A stretch of DNA of 64,000 nucleotides from Cokeromyces recurvatus (taxonomy: Eukaryota > Mucoromycota > Mucoromycetes > Mucorales > Mucoraceae). Where the stretch lies: positions 434,001 through 498,000 of the forward strand of contig NW_026251390.1 of NCBI RefSeq assembly GCF_025118155.1. The letters are read 5' to 3'. Position numbers and translations under genes: made by a program. Below the pieces are notes generated by a model. It ran no database searches and was not told the DNA's origin. It saw only the letters and a program-made list of their open reading frames with translations. The stretch's first letter is position 1. Each line of letters starts with the position of its first letter. Shown piece after piece: positions 49,100-59,880 of the stretch.

Positions 49100-50483
49100 A
49101 TGACTACTCCTAATTTATCTGATAATAATCTTCCTCGATCACGACCTTCCTCAATTAGAAGGATTCATAGAAATAAGGTAATTCGGTAACTAATATGAAA
49201 TATTATCTTTATTAAAAATATTTTATTAGGATAATACAATAAATTCAGCTACCAATTCTCGTCCTTCATCTCGCCCTTCATCTCGACCTGCGTCTCGACC
49301 TATATCTCCTACTGGAAGCTATAATGAATCTAATGATAATGAACCAATTATTCCCACTGCTATTGTTATAAAGAATATTCCATTTTCGGTCAAAAAAGAT
49401 GCTCTCTTAGAGAAGTTTGTAAGTAAAGTAATAAAATAAATAAAAAATATTTTTTTTTTACATGTATATAGGCTTCATTAGACATTCCTACAGCTTATGC
49501 TTTTAATTACCATTTCGATAATGGTGTTTTTCGAGGACTTGCATTTGCAAATTATCGAACTTCTGAAGAAGCAGAAAATGTAGTAAATACTCTTAATGGA
49601 TATGAAATAGGAGGTCGAAAACTACGTGTGGAATTTAAGAAAATGTTACCTACAGTAAATGATAATAATAGAAAGAAGGAGAGAGAAATGTCATCTAATA
49701 TGATGTCTTCTTCTCAACCTGGATCACCTTTACAGACTGAACGTAAATTGCCTGTTAACTTGGATGAAGGTAATTAGAATAAGTTTTATAATAAACCTAT
49801 TAATATTTTATAAATATAGATGTATTGGACTTAAATAACCCTAATGTCTTGGAAATGTATAGTTATCTTCTACTTTTCCGTGGGGATCCAAATGCTACTG
49901 AAATTGCATTACCCAAAACCCTTTCTGCTAAGGAGCGTAGGGATGCTCATTTAATTGCTGATAGACTTGGTCTTAATCATTATTCTGAAGGATTTGGTCC
50001 TGATAGACAAATTATTATTGACAAAAGAGGCTCAGTTCCTGCACCTATTGTGAGAGTAAAAATAAGGTTATCAATTTAAAATTCAAAGTTTAACCTTCTT
50101 CATTATAGCTTCAACATAAAAGCTCTAGAGGATCTTTAAGATCAAGTCCTAGTCGTGAACGCTTGGGTAATCTTATTTCTAGTAGCAGTACTGAACTTAA
50201 ACGAGATAGTTTTCGAAAATCAATGATGTAAGTTTTTTTTTTTTCTACCAAAAAAAAATAGATGATATACTTAAACATTTTCAGGAGTACAAGTGTCACT
50301 GCTGCTGAAGCAGAAAATCCTTCTTCAGGTACTTTTATTCACCCTATTCGTCAGCCTCGTGGACCCGAGCCTGGTAAGAATTTTGCTTCTCGTAAACCAG
50401 TGAATAATGATGAAAGTGAGAATTTAGCTGACGTCTTATTTCGTCAACATATTACTCAAATTGAAAGCTTAAAGATTAAATAA
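49100..50483 (+). CDS. RRM-R3H RNA-binding protein (Pin4/Mdt1, Cip1/Cip2-like)
   Basis: Probable post-transcriptional regulator. Exons 49100-49177, 49230-49418, 49472-49769, 49820-50055, 50109-50227 and 50285-50483 give about 372 aa. An Arg/Ser/Pro-rich N-terminus (SRPSSRPSSRPASRP repeats) precedes one RRM at about residues 68-145: RNP2-like AIVIKNIPF and RNP1-like RGLAFANY. Then comes an R3H domain at about 205-250 (ERRDAHLIADRLGLNHYSEGF, containing the R…H signature), then Ser/Arg-rich and C-terminal segments. The RRM-plus-R3H pairing is the hallmark of yeast Pin4 and fission-yeast Cip1/Cip2, linked to cell-cycle and stress mRNA control. Shorter than yeast Pin4. Confidence 0.87.
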
Positions 50484-50564
50484 AGAAATTTAACATGTTT
50501 TTCTAATAAACCAATAAAATTCTGTGCTGCTTATATTGCTTGAATTTAACCGAGCTCTTTTTTT

Positions 50565-50596
<32 letters not shown>

Positions 50597-50615
50597 TTTC
50601 TTGAATTAAACTGAA

Positions 50616-53600
50616 ATGTCTTCTTGGGAATCACAATTAACATCACAAGAAGTAGAATATTATAAGCAATTATTTAAAGCTGCAAGTAAATCACAAGAAG
50701 GAATAGTGACAGGCTCTGAAGCAGTACAATTCTTTGCTTCTTCTGGTATACCTAATCAACTATTATCAGAGGTATAAAAATAATAATGTTTATTAAAGTC
50801 AATATTATATTAAATGGTAATAAATAGATTTGGGAAGCTGCTGATCGTGATAAGGTGGGCTACTTGACACCAGAAACTTTTGCGATTGCTTTAAAACTTA
50901 TTGCTTGTACTCAACATGGAAAAGAAGCTAATACCAACGTTTTATCAACTGGTATGTCTTTATTAAAAATATAAAATAAATAAGCTAATTTCTTTTTATT
51001 CTTTCTTTTTTTTAAAAAAAAAAAAATAGTCGTTCCATTTCCTCAATTTGAAGGAGTTAATGTTGTTGTGTCTAGTCCAAGTGTATTCAATACGCCTTTA
51101 TTAAATTCTTCTACATCGTTAACTAATTCACCCATTACAAAAGCAGAGCGTGAAAAATACATTAGTATATTTAAAGTACACCAACCTGTTAATGGAGTTC
51201 TTGACGCTAATACAGCTAAAAGCATATTTTTAAAGTCAAACTTGTCAATGGAGACTTTAAGTCAAATTTGGTAAAATAAAGCAAGGAGTAAGGTTATTTC
51301 TGTTATATTAAAAATTTCCATCCATACTTGTGCAAATTTAGGTATTTAGCAGATGTCCGCCAATCAGGAGCTTTGAATCAAACTGAATTTATTATTGCCA
51401 TGCATTATATTGCCAAGTTAATGGATGGCACACTCACTAATTTACCAGATAAGTTACCACCCACTGTATATCAATCCGCTCTTAATGGCAATACATCAAC
51501 GTCAACAACACAATCTCCTATAATGCGTAATATGTCTATTAGCTCACCCTCTTTTCGTAATGCACGTCAGCAAAGTATAATGACACCCCCACAACGAGCA
51601 AGGACAATTGAGTCACTTGGTGACATGGCATTTGGATCCTCAGCTCCTATATATGAACCTATTCAGCAATGGGATGTTACAGCCCAAGAGAAGCAACAAT
51701 ATGATATTTATTTTGATAAAATTGACTCAAATAAAACAGGTGTTGTTCAGGGTAAGGAAGCAGTAGAGTTTTTTAAGAACTCTCGTCTTCCTGAATCTGA
51801 ATTAGCTTTTATTTGGGATTTGGCAGATATTCAGCAAAGAGGAGCTTTATCACGTAATGAATTTGCTATTGCTATGCATTTAATTCACAAAAGATTGGCA
51901 GGAGAGAATTTGCCCCAAGTTTTACCAAAGACTTTAATTCCTCCCCAAAAAAGCAATAACATAATAAAACAGTCACCTCAGCAATCACGATTTGGTAACT
52001 CACCTTTATTCACTCCAAACAATACCATATCATCAACACCTCAGCAAACTCATTCACTTATTGATAATAATGCAAATAATGATTTATTGGGCGATTTCGG
52101 TAATGATCAAGTATCACATGAAACAAATCAAGTAAATCTTATGCAAAATCAAATTGTATCTCTTACTTCACAAACATCTGCTTTAAGTACGCAAAAGTTA
52201 AATGCAGAAAATACTTTAGAACAATTATCAAAACAAAAGCGTGAGTTAGAGGCACAGTTGACTAGTATACGTATGACGCATGAAGCTGCTGTTAAGGATT
52301 TAAATGAAATCCAAGAGACAATTCGTCAGGAAGAGAGTCAATGGGAAAAAGTACAGGCTGAATATAATGCTGCGCAACAGCAACTAAATGAAGTGCAAAA
52401 CGAAATTACCCAGACAAAGCAAACTTTAGAGAATGGACGTGCAGAAACAGAAAGTCTTCGTCGTCGTGTTCATGAAATTCAAGAGCAAATAACTGCCTCT
52501 AATGCTGAATTAGACAAGTTGCGTGCACAAACAAAGCAACAAAACATGATGTTAGATATTAATAAACGTCAAGTTACAGCTGCTGAGCAAGACCGTGCAC
52601 TTGCTAGACGCCATCTTGAAGATTATAAGACAGCTGGCGATTTAAATAAGGATGAAAGTGATAGTGATGATGATGATGATGATAATGACGGTGAAGAAGA
52701 AAGGAAGACATCAGTATTTGGTGATGTTAAAGACCAATCTACTACTACAAATGAAGTTTTATCCCCAAATGAAACATCATCTGTCAATTCTACACCTGCT
52801 CTAGATGACACGTTTAAAAATCCTCCAGCACCTACACCTATCTCTCCTTTTACTGAGTTTACCATGACTGATAAGTCAGCAAATGTGTTCAATGCCTTTT
52901 CACCCACTGCAGCAATTAACAATGTTACTAATCAAAGTGATAATAATTCCTCTACACCTATAAGCGGCGATGATTTTGATGCAATTTTTGGTGTATTTAA
53001 TACTCCTTCCAATACAAATACTACGACTACCACACCTGCCAATGCATTTGATCCTTCACACTGGGCCACTAACTCAATCACTACACCCAGTCTATCTCAT
53101 ACTAAATCTTCTCGAGGCCCTCCTCCTCCTCCCCCTCAAAGTAGGCACCATCGTCAACCTTCTGAGAGTGTAAGCTCAGTAGTTTCTGCTGCTTCACCTG
53201 TTATTGTTTCAACAACGAAGAAACAACGAGCTCCTCCTCCTCCTCCTCCTCCACAGACTACCTCTACAACTACTATAGATTCATATATTGCACAAGATGA
53301 ACAAAAAGACAATGATGGTGATGATGATGATGATTTTGAGGCTGCCTTTTCAGGAAAGCAATTACCTGAAGCCAAAATCGTTAATAAGGATGATGAATTA
53401 GCAGAATTTGATGAAGCATTTCAAGCATTTGATATTAAACCAGCCCAATCCGCAACAACAACCCATCTATCCTCTGCTACAAACAAAAACAACTGGGCTT
53501 CTAGTTTTGGAGGATTTAATTTTTCTGATGTGGATAACTTTACTCCTAAAGAATCCACAACAACACCAGCTGTATCAAATGATGAAGACTGGGATGCTAT

Positions 53601-53904
53601 CTTTGGAGCTACATCTTCAAATGATAAAAATACTACTCCAAACACTTCAACTATTAATCATGGTTTTGATGACGCATTTTCAAGCTTTAGTACTGATTTT
53701 GGAAAACAATCAACAGAAAGTAAAAAACCTGACATTGCCAACAATACATCAAATAATAATATGATTGGTATTGTGGGCGATAAAATAGAAGAATTAGTTA
53801 AAATGGGGTTCAATGAAAAGGAAGCAAAAGATGCACTTAATAGATATGATCAAGACTTGGAAAAGGCTAGTAACTTTTTGCTTGATCAATCATCAAAGCA
53901 GTAG
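50616..53904 (+). CDS. EDE1: EH-domain endocytic scaffold with coiled coil and UBA (Ede1/Eps15-like)
   Basis: Early-arriving endocytic coat protein. Exons 50616-50771, 50828-50951, 51030-51270 and 51342-53904 give about 1027 aa. Three EH domains: residues of about 12-95 (EYYKQLFKAAS…LLSEIWEAADRDKVGYL), about 125-215 (KYISIFKVHQP…LSQIWYLADVRQSGALNQTEFI) and about 280-370 (YFDKIDSNKTG…AFIWDLADIQQRGALSRNEF). A long coiled coil at about 440-600 follows, then acidic, NPF-free Pro/Ser/Thr linkers with DDDF and WDAIF-type acidic-aromatic motifs and two poly-Pro stretches. It ends in a UBA domain (about 985-1024; IEELVKMGFNEKEAKDALNRYDQDLEKASNFLL). This order equals yeast Ede1. It binds NPF adaptors, ubiquitin and lipids at the plasma membrane. 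Only 132 bp separate it from the upstream gene's stop. Confidence 0.92.
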
Positions 53905-54338
53905 ATTTGATTCTATTATAATAAATTACTTTAATGCAAACTTTTATTACATGCAAAATATCAATTTTTTTTAATATTATATTACAATACTTACATTTTT
54001 TGACTAGATGTCTATACAATATCTGAAGCAAGACGTTTATTTTGTAGCTTCTATTTCTATTATTTATTTATATTAGTAAATCATTATGGTAAACTAATTT
54101 CAATATATACGACTTGTTTTTAAAGACGATTTGATATTTCACCAATACTCTCCTGTTTCATGATTTGTCTTGGGTATTTGTATTCAATTTGATTGGATGT
54201 AAAAGGAAATAAATCGAAATATACCATCATAATTATCAAATGTGATTTATGAATGATACCACTTATCGTTTTAATTTCTATCCTTTTTTTAATCCTTTTT
54301 TATTCTTTTTTTTTTTAAGAAAAAATATATATTTATAT
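53905..54338. other. Short spacer
   Basis: AT-rich intergenic sequence with T-runs just before the DJ-1/Hsp31 start. Nothing else recognised. Confidence 0.5.
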
Positions 54339-55064
54339 ATGTCACTTCCTCGTAAAGCTCTTATTTCTATCACAAGTTATAATGAACCTTTTTATGCTGA
54401 TGGCAAAAAAACAGGTTTATTTTACACTGAAGCCCTTCATCCCTATCAAACCTTTGTAGATGCAGGATTTGAAGTTGACCTTGCATCTGAAACTGGAACT
54501 TATGGCTTGGATGAGCATTCAACAGAGAAACAGTTTTTATCAGATGAAGACGAAAAAATTTATAAAGATCCCAGTCATCCTTTTAATGTTCTTTTGAATA
54601 AACACCTTTACAAGTCTAGCGACTTGGATCCTAAGCAGTATGGTCTCTTCTTTGCCTCTGCAGGACATGCTACACTTTATGACTATCCACAAGCTCATGG
54701 ACTCCAACATATTGCTGAAGATATTTATGCTCGAGGAGGTGTAGTTTCAGCTGTTTGTCATGGTCCTGCAATTTTACCTTATATTAAGGATTCAAAGACA
54801 GGAAAATCGATCATTGAAGGTAAGACAGTCACTGGTTTTACAACAGAAGGTGAAATTCAGTTAAATGTTATGGAAAAAATAAAAAATGATAAGGTGGCTA
54901 CAATTGAAGAGGGTGCAGCCTCTGTTGGTGCTATTTACGTTGCCCCTCCAACACCATTTGCTGATTTCCATAAAGTAGACGGACGTATTGTAACAGGCCC
55001 TAATCCTGCATCAGCTCACTCTACTGCTAAAGCAGCTGTTGCTGTCTTTGATAAGAAATTATAA
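54339..55064 (+). CDS. DJ-1/PfpI family protein, Hsp31-like glyoxalase III
   Basis: About 241 aa, single exon. The ATG at 54339 gives MSLPRKALISITSYNEPFY, the usual Hsp31 N-terminus. The frame opens earlier (54249), but that stretch is AT-rich leader. The catalytic triad positions are visible: nucleophilic Cys140 in the nucleophile elbow SAVCHGPAIL, adjacent His141, and Glu31 in LFYTEALHPY. The cap segments (DGKKTGLFYTEALHPYQTF; GFEVDLASETGTYGLDEHS) match the Hsp31 branch rather than human-type DJ-1. Family members remove methylglyoxal (to D-lactate) without glutathione and protect against carbonyl and oxidative stress. All key residues are present. Cytosolic. Confidence 0.92.
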   Translation: MSLPRKALISITSYNEPFYADGKKTGLFYTEALHPYQTFVDAGFEVDLASETGTYGLDEHSTEKQFLSDEDEKIYKDPSHPFNVLLNKHLYKSSDLDPKQYGLFFASAGHATLYDYPQAHGLQHIAEDIYARGGVVSAVCHGPAILPYIKDSKTGKSIIEGKTVTGFTTEGEIQLNVMEKIKNDKVATIEEGAASVGAIYVAPPTPFADFHKVDGRIVTGPNPASAHSTAKAAVAVFDKKL

Positions 55065-55338
55065 AAATAAAATAAAATAAATCTATTGTAAAGGGGAAAT
55101 CGGCAAAACATCTTAGTTGGAAATCATTTAATAAAAAAAAATATATAATTACAATTATATCTATTGACATTATACTGTTGTGCGCCACTGCTTTAAATGT
55201 TAAAAAAATTTTTTTTTTCTCTCATCATAATTATTATTCATTTTAAAACAAAATGAATGAAAAAACTTATTGAACATTTCTACGAATAACCTAATTAATA
55301 TCTGTTTCCTCAAGTTCAAAAAACAACAACATCTAGAC

Positions 55339-55342
55339 AAAA
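55339..55342 (-). terminator. Pol III T4 terminator of tRNA-Arg
   Basis: AAAA on the + strand, i.e. TTTT read downstream of the tRNA on the minus strand, about 5 nt after its 3' end. Confidence 0.6.
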
Positions 55343-55347
55343 TGAAG

Positions 55348-55420
55348 TACCCAAAGCGGGACTCGAACCCGCAATCTTTGGTTTAGGAGACCAATGCCTT
55401 ATCCATTTGGCCACTTGGGC
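55348..55420 (-). tRNA. tRNA-Arg (anticodon CCT)
   Basis: 73 nt. The full cloverleaf is read on the minus strand: acceptor GCCCAAG pairs with TTTGGGT plus discriminator A; the anticodon stem TTGGT/ACCAA has loop CTCCTAA, giving anticodon CCT (codon AGG); the T arm is GCGGG TTCGAGT CCCGC. No intron. A TTTT terminator lies about 5 nt after the 3' end (55339-55342). An LTR retrotransposon sits 12 nt upstream of its 5' end. Confidence 0.95.
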
Positions 55421-55428
55421 ATTAATCG

Positions 55429-55432
55429 CCCG
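55429..55432. repeat. Left target-site duplication (CCCG)
   Basis: CCCG immediately before the left LTR is repeated directly after the right LTR at 61147-61150. Confidence 0.8.
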
Positions 55433-55817
55433 TGTCAATTTAAATAGTAAGTATAAACCCGATTCAACTCTCTGTGGTTAACCGGTAAGTCAAAATAAAA
55501 TAAAATTTAAAGAAGATGTTTATTTAAAAGACAAGATCAAAGATAATGTTTATTTCATTCACATCAAAATCGTATTTATACTAAATAAAATATTGTAAAA
55601 TATTATCTAAGTATGAACGTGTTCCAATAAGATTTGAACAAATATTAAAAGCCTTAAAGAAGTCTTTACGTGTTAACATGTTTCACTTTGGACCCTGTTT
55701 TTACGTAACCTTTTGTTATTGGTAATGGGCTTGAATTTCATTTTCCGCTTGGCTTCTTTCCTTAGACGAACATCTACTTCTAATGGTACATCTTCATAAG
55801 TATTATCAGACTCGACA
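55433..55817 (-). repeat. 3' LTR (left copy)
   Basis: 385 bp, identical by eye to the copy at 60762-61146. It starts TGTCAATT and ends TCGACA on the + strand. The last 145 bp nearest the element interior also encode the pol C-terminus. Confidence 0.95.
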
Positions 55818-58800
55818 TTACCCCCTCCCCAGCTTTGTGTTCGTCCCTGAACACAATCCAATGGTGTGTCCGTAGAATGTCCGGCGGCAAGATTTCTAGA
55901 GGTAGTGTCCGGGGGGATCTCTGCAAGGTCTAAAAGTGGGGGATCTTCATACATGGAGTCAAGAATGGGAGGAACCTCTTTCACTTCTTCTGTAGATATA
56001 GCGGTCGATAATGGGCTTATGTCAGCTAGAGTATGTTCTTCGTTGCTGGAAAGGGTTGTGCTAGATGGATTGATGGAAATACTAGACTTAGACCCAGTGG
56101 AAGAAGACAAAGTTGTAGGAGCAGCAGACTGTTGTTCAGACGATAAGGAAAGTTCATCCGCATCAATAGGATCAATATGATCAATAGGATCTATCCAGCG
56201 ATTTGCATCAGGGTTAGCCAGCTGAGACGAGTTATTATCCTTAACCATGTTTTGCATCTCTTTGTTATATTGTCGACGAGCTATAGTTGGTTCATACCAC
56301 GGTGACGTTGGACGTTCTCCAAGAGCGGGCTTTAGTCGGTCAACGTGAATAAGTGATTTGAGGGGTTCACCAGCAAGAGTTTCCAATTTATAGGTGCCGT
56401 AGTCAGGATACGAAGCAACAACAATGTAAGGACCTTTAAATTTTGGCTCAAGACCAAATCGACCTTCGTGAGAAAGCATGACCATATCACCCGGTTCAAA
56501 ACTAAGTTTCTTTATCGCAGCATCCCATTTTTGTTTATCACGTTCAGCAATGGCTTTCATCCTAAATTCGGCAGCAGCTCGATGTTGACCAAGTTTTTCA
56601 AGTTCACGAGCAGTATAATCAGCAACGGTACGCGTATCTTTGAACGTGTTTGTGTCGATATATGGTTGCATAATGTCACCAGGTAGTCTAGGTTCCCGAC
56701 CATATGTTAAGTAAAATGGACTAAAACCAGTTGTAGAGTGTACCCGAATTCGACAAGCCCACAAAGCAGCGTTAACAAAGTCATCCCATCTGTGAATAGC
56801 ACCATTCGTGTATTTTCGAAGCATTTGTTTGAAAACACCATTAAGTCTTTCAACCTTAGAATTAGTCCTTGGATGGTAAGCAGAAGTTAACTTATGGTTT
56901 GCTCCAACACGCTTGATGTATTCACTAACGAGTTCACTTGTAAAATTAGCTCCTCTATCAGTAACTATTTCAGACATTTGACCATGCTTCATAGTAATTT
57001 CTTCATAGATAAAGTCAGCAATAGCTTCCTTAGAGGCAACCGGAACAGCACGAGCAATAGGCCAGTTCGTTGCATAGTCAACAGCAATTAAGAGCCAACG
57101 ATTTCCACGAAGTGTAGTAGGAAGATCCATGAAATCAAGATGCCATCGATCAAATGCAGTAGGAACCTTTAAAGGATGCATTTCATCATGATGTACTCTA
57201 TCACGTCGACTATTTACTTGGCATGAGGGGCACATGCGAATCCATTGTTGTATATCCGATTTGATAGTAGGCCACCAAAAACGAGGAGTTAGAATCTTCA
57301 TTAAGGTCTTTATACCAGAATGACCAAAAGCTTCATGGTATTTTGTAACAGTGTCAGCACGCTCAGCAAAAGGTAAGAAGGGAACATTCTTAGTATCACC
57401 GGTTTCTTTAATAGTAACTTTACGGTAGACCTTATTTGAAATAATACAGAATTTGTCTTCTTCTTTATCAAGAATTGATTTGACAGCAGCAGACTTCACC
57501 TTCTTGCGATTATCAGGCAATAATAGAAGTGGCCAGTCACTACGTAGTCCAGGGGAGAGTGAGTCCCAAGCAGCAAAGAGATAGTCAGGTTCCATGGAAG
57601 TAGCCGATGGAGAGACCTCAGGAGAATCAAAATTCATTCTGGATAAAATATCAGGTACTATATTTTCTTTACCAGATTTGTATACAATTTCAGGTGAATA
57701 TAATTCTAATTCTGAAATCCAACGTACTAGACGACTAGGAGGTTTGTCTTTGGTTCTGAAATATTGCAAAGGAAGATGGTCTGAATATACCTTGTACCCT
57801 TTAGGACAGCCATCAATGTAGCAGCGCCATGTACGCAAAGCATGAAGTATTCCCAGAAGTTCCCTTTCTTGAGTTGGATAACGACGTTCCGCTTCACTAA
57901 ATTTCTTGGATTCATAACAAATGGGATGCCAAGGTTGGTCGATATCTTCACCTGGTTGCAAGAGAACAGCGCCACAACCACGATCACTTGCATCAACTTC
58001 GATCCTGAAAGGTTTATTCATGTCAACGACTTGTAGGATTGGTCCACTTGATAAAAGTTTCTTTAGAGTGTCGAAACTTTTCTGGCATTCCTCTGTCCAA
58101 ACGATGGGTCTTTTCTTGATACCAGTTCCTCTAGTTAAGTCGGTTAAAGGAGAAGCAATTGAAGCAAAGTTCTTGATCCATCTTTTGTAAAATTGAGCAA
58201 AGCCAATAAATTGTCGAACTTCTTGGACATTTGTCATTCGTGGCCATTCTTGAATTACTTTTACTTTTTCTGGGCTAGGGGCTATACCATTAGTAGAGAT
58301 TCTAAAACCAACAAAGTCCAGTTCACGCTTTCCAAATTCACTTTTCTTCAAATTAGCAATCAACTTTTCCTTCTTTAGTAATTCCAATACATGACGAACA
58401 TGTTTTTTATGGTCTTCTAAAGTCTTGCTGAAAATAAGTATATCATCAAGATACACAAGTACAGTTTTGTCAATACAATCAGCCAGAACCTTGTTCATAA
58501 GAGATTGGAATACAGGAGGAGCATTACATAAACCCATGGGTAAGACATTCCATGAAAATTGACCATATCTTGTGTTGAAGGCCGTTTTTGGTTTATCCTC
58601 TTCTAAGATGGGAATTTGGAAGTATCCACTTTTGAGATCCAATTTAGAGAAATAATTAGCACCACCTAACCTTTCAAGACATTCATCAACACGGGGAAGA
58701 CTAGAACTATTTCGTACCGTAAGCTTATTGAGCATACGATAGTCAATACACATTCGTAGTGCACCAGGTTTATTAGATCCAGGATCAGGCTTCTTACGTA

Positions 58801-59695
58801 CAAATAGAACCGGAGCACCCCAAGGTGAAGAGCTTGGTCGAATCAACCCTAACTTCAATAGTTCCTTCAATTGTTTCTGTAATTCTTCCAATTCTAGAGG
58901 ACTCATCTTATACGGTGGCCTAGAAACAGGTTTTGCATCACCAACATTTATAACATGATGAATACCACGGTCAGGAGGCATACCCGGCAGTTCATCTCGG
59001 AACACATCACTAAATTGCTTGACTAATTCATCCCAGTAGTGATCATCCTTTGCATGTTGGTCAGATCCACCATTGTCCTTAATATAAAGAAGAAAGCTTT
59101 CAGCACCCTTTTTTATGTATCTAGTGGCTTGCTTATGAGAAATAAGATAATTTAATTTAGTAATATTTTTATGTGACGCCAAAGATTTACTAGTTGTTGA
59201 AGGTTCTAAGTTGATTTTGCCATTATTAAAGTACCAGGTGTCATTTGCCCAATCAGGTAATGGTTTTGTTTGTTTCAACCATGATCTTCCCAAGATTAAA
59301 TCAAATTTTGTAGGAAATACATATGCCATAATTCTGTCTTGATAACCATTCAAATTGATATCCATGTTGACCTTGTACTTGATTTCAGTTATGTCACCTC
59401 CAGCAGTTTCTACTTGTCGATCTTGAACAGATATAAATTTATCTTGATGTAAATCTTGAAGAATGTGAGGAGAGACATAATTTTCACTTGCGCCACTATC
59501 AATCAGAACCTGAATAGATTTTCCATTGTAATGAGCCGGATATAAAGGTAAGGTAGTTGCAACAGTGTTTAATTCAGTTAGGTAGCGAAGTTCATCAGAA
59601 AACGATTTAGGATACACAATAGGCAAGAGTTCAGTACAGACATCATTTGACTTAGTCGATAGGCAATCATTATTATAATAATTAGTAGGTTTCAA
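55673..59695 (-). CDS. pol: Retrotransposon pol: protease, reverse transcriptase, RNase H, integrase
   Basis: About 1340 codons open, with no ATG at its 5' end, so it is presumably expressed through recoding from the gag frame. Aspartic protease IDSGASENY (Asp66), reverse transcriptase with active site YLDD (415-418), Ty3-type RNase H (RIEVDASDRGCGAVLL), and integrase with an HHCC zinc finger (HEAFGHSG…CPSCQ) and catalytic Asp (near 854), Asp and Glu spaced D35E (VTDRGAN…NSKVE). A GPY/F-type module (GPYIVVASYPDYGTYKLE) follows; no chromodomain was recognised. All catalytic residues are visible, so pol appears intact. The C-terminal tail is Ser/Thr/Asp-rich, then basic. The frame passes through the polypurine tract and ends 145 nt inside the 3' LTR, so about 48 codons are LTR-encoded. 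Confidence 0.93.
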   Translation of the reverse strand: MKPTNYYNNDCLSTKSNDVCTELLPIVYPKSFSDELRYLTELNTVATTLPLYPAHYNGKSIQVLIDSGASENYVSPHILQDLHQDKFISVQDRQVETAGGDITEIKYKVNMDINLNGYQDRIMAYVFPTKFDLILGRSWLKQTKPLPDWANDTWYFNNGKINLEPSTTSKSLASHKNITKLNYLISHKQATRYIKKGAESFLLYIKDNGGSDQHAKDDHYWDELVKQFSDVFRDELPGMPPDRGIHHVINVGDAKPVSRPPYKMSPLELEELQKQLKELLKLGLIRPSSSPWGAPVLFVRKKPDPGSNKPGALRMCIDYRMLNKLTVRNSSSLPRVDECLERLGGANYFSKLDLKSGYFQIPILEEDKPKTAFNTRYGQFSWNVLPMGLCNAPPVFQSLMNKVLADCIDKTVLVYLDDILIFSKTLEDHKKHVRHVLELLKKEKLIANLKKSEFGKRELDFVGFRISTNGIAPSPEKVKVIQEWPRMTNVQEVRQFIGFAQFYKRWIKNFASIASPLTDLTRGTGIKKRPIVWTEECQKSFDTLKKLLSSGPILQVVDMNKPFRIEVDASDRGCGAVLLQPGEDIDQPWHPICYESKKFSEAERRYPTQERELLGILHALRTWRCYIDGCPKGYKVYSDHLPLQYFRTKDKPPSRLVRWISELELYSPEIVYKSGKENIVPDILSRMNFDSPEVSPSATSMEPDYLFAAWDSLSPGLRSDWPLLLLPDNRKKVKSAAVKSILDKEEDKFCIISNKVYRKVTIKETGDTKNVPFLPFAERADTVTKYHEAFGHSGIKTLMKILTPRFWWPTIKSDIQQWIRMCPSCQVNSRRDRVHHDEMHPLKVPTAFDRWHLDFMDLPTTLRGNRWLLIAVDYATNWPIARAVPVASKEAIADFIYEEITMKHGQMSEIVTDRGANFTSELVSEYIKRVGANHKLTSAYHPRTNSKVERLNGVFKQMLRKYTNGAIHRWDDFVNAALWACRIRVHSTTGFSPFYLTYGREPRLPGDIMQPYIDTNTFKDTRTVADYTARELEKLGQHRAAAEFRMKAIAERDKQKWDAAIKKLSFEPGDMVMLSHEGRFGLEPKFKGPYIVVASYPDYGTYKLETLAGEPLKSLIHVDRLKPALGERPTSPWYEPTIARRQYNKEMQNMVKDNNSSQLANPDANRWIDPIDHIDPIDADELSLSSEQQSAAPTTLSSSTGSKSSISINPSSTTLSSNEEHTLADISPLSTAISTEEVKEVPPILDSMYEDPPLLDLAEIPPDTTSRNLAAGHSTDTPLDCVQGRTQSWGGGNVESDNTYEDVPLEVDVRLRKEAKRKMKFKPITNNKRLRKNRVQSETC
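55818..55832 (-). other. Polypurine tract
   Basis: On the minus strand GGGGAGGGGGTAA lies directly against the 3' LTR, the expected plus-strand priming site. It also encodes SWGGG in pol. Confidence 0.85.
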
Positions 59696-59880
59696 GGGGG
59701 ATAGATACTATCATTTAAATGAACAGTAGAAGAGTAAGGGTCAAGATCAATTAAACTTTTATTTTCAGGAAAATTTGTATTAATATTATTGTCACTAATA
59801 CTAGAGTTATGTGATTGAACTTCCTGGTCTTCAACACGTTTACTGAAAATCCTGTCTTCTTCGTTGAGCCTGTTGTTCAT
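59692..59880 (-). other. In-frame linker between gag and pol
   Basis: 62 codons in the gag frame directly after the gag TAG, beginning with ATG (TAGATG). It is hydrophilic and Asn/Asp/Ser-rich, with no domain, and ends at TGA where pol continues in the -1 frame. It may be the N-terminus of Pol made after TAG readthrough or reinitiation. Confidence 0.6.

Noticed and set aside
55866..58378. Several + strand ORFs opposite pol
   Set aside because: Shadow frames of the long pol coding region with no domains of their own.
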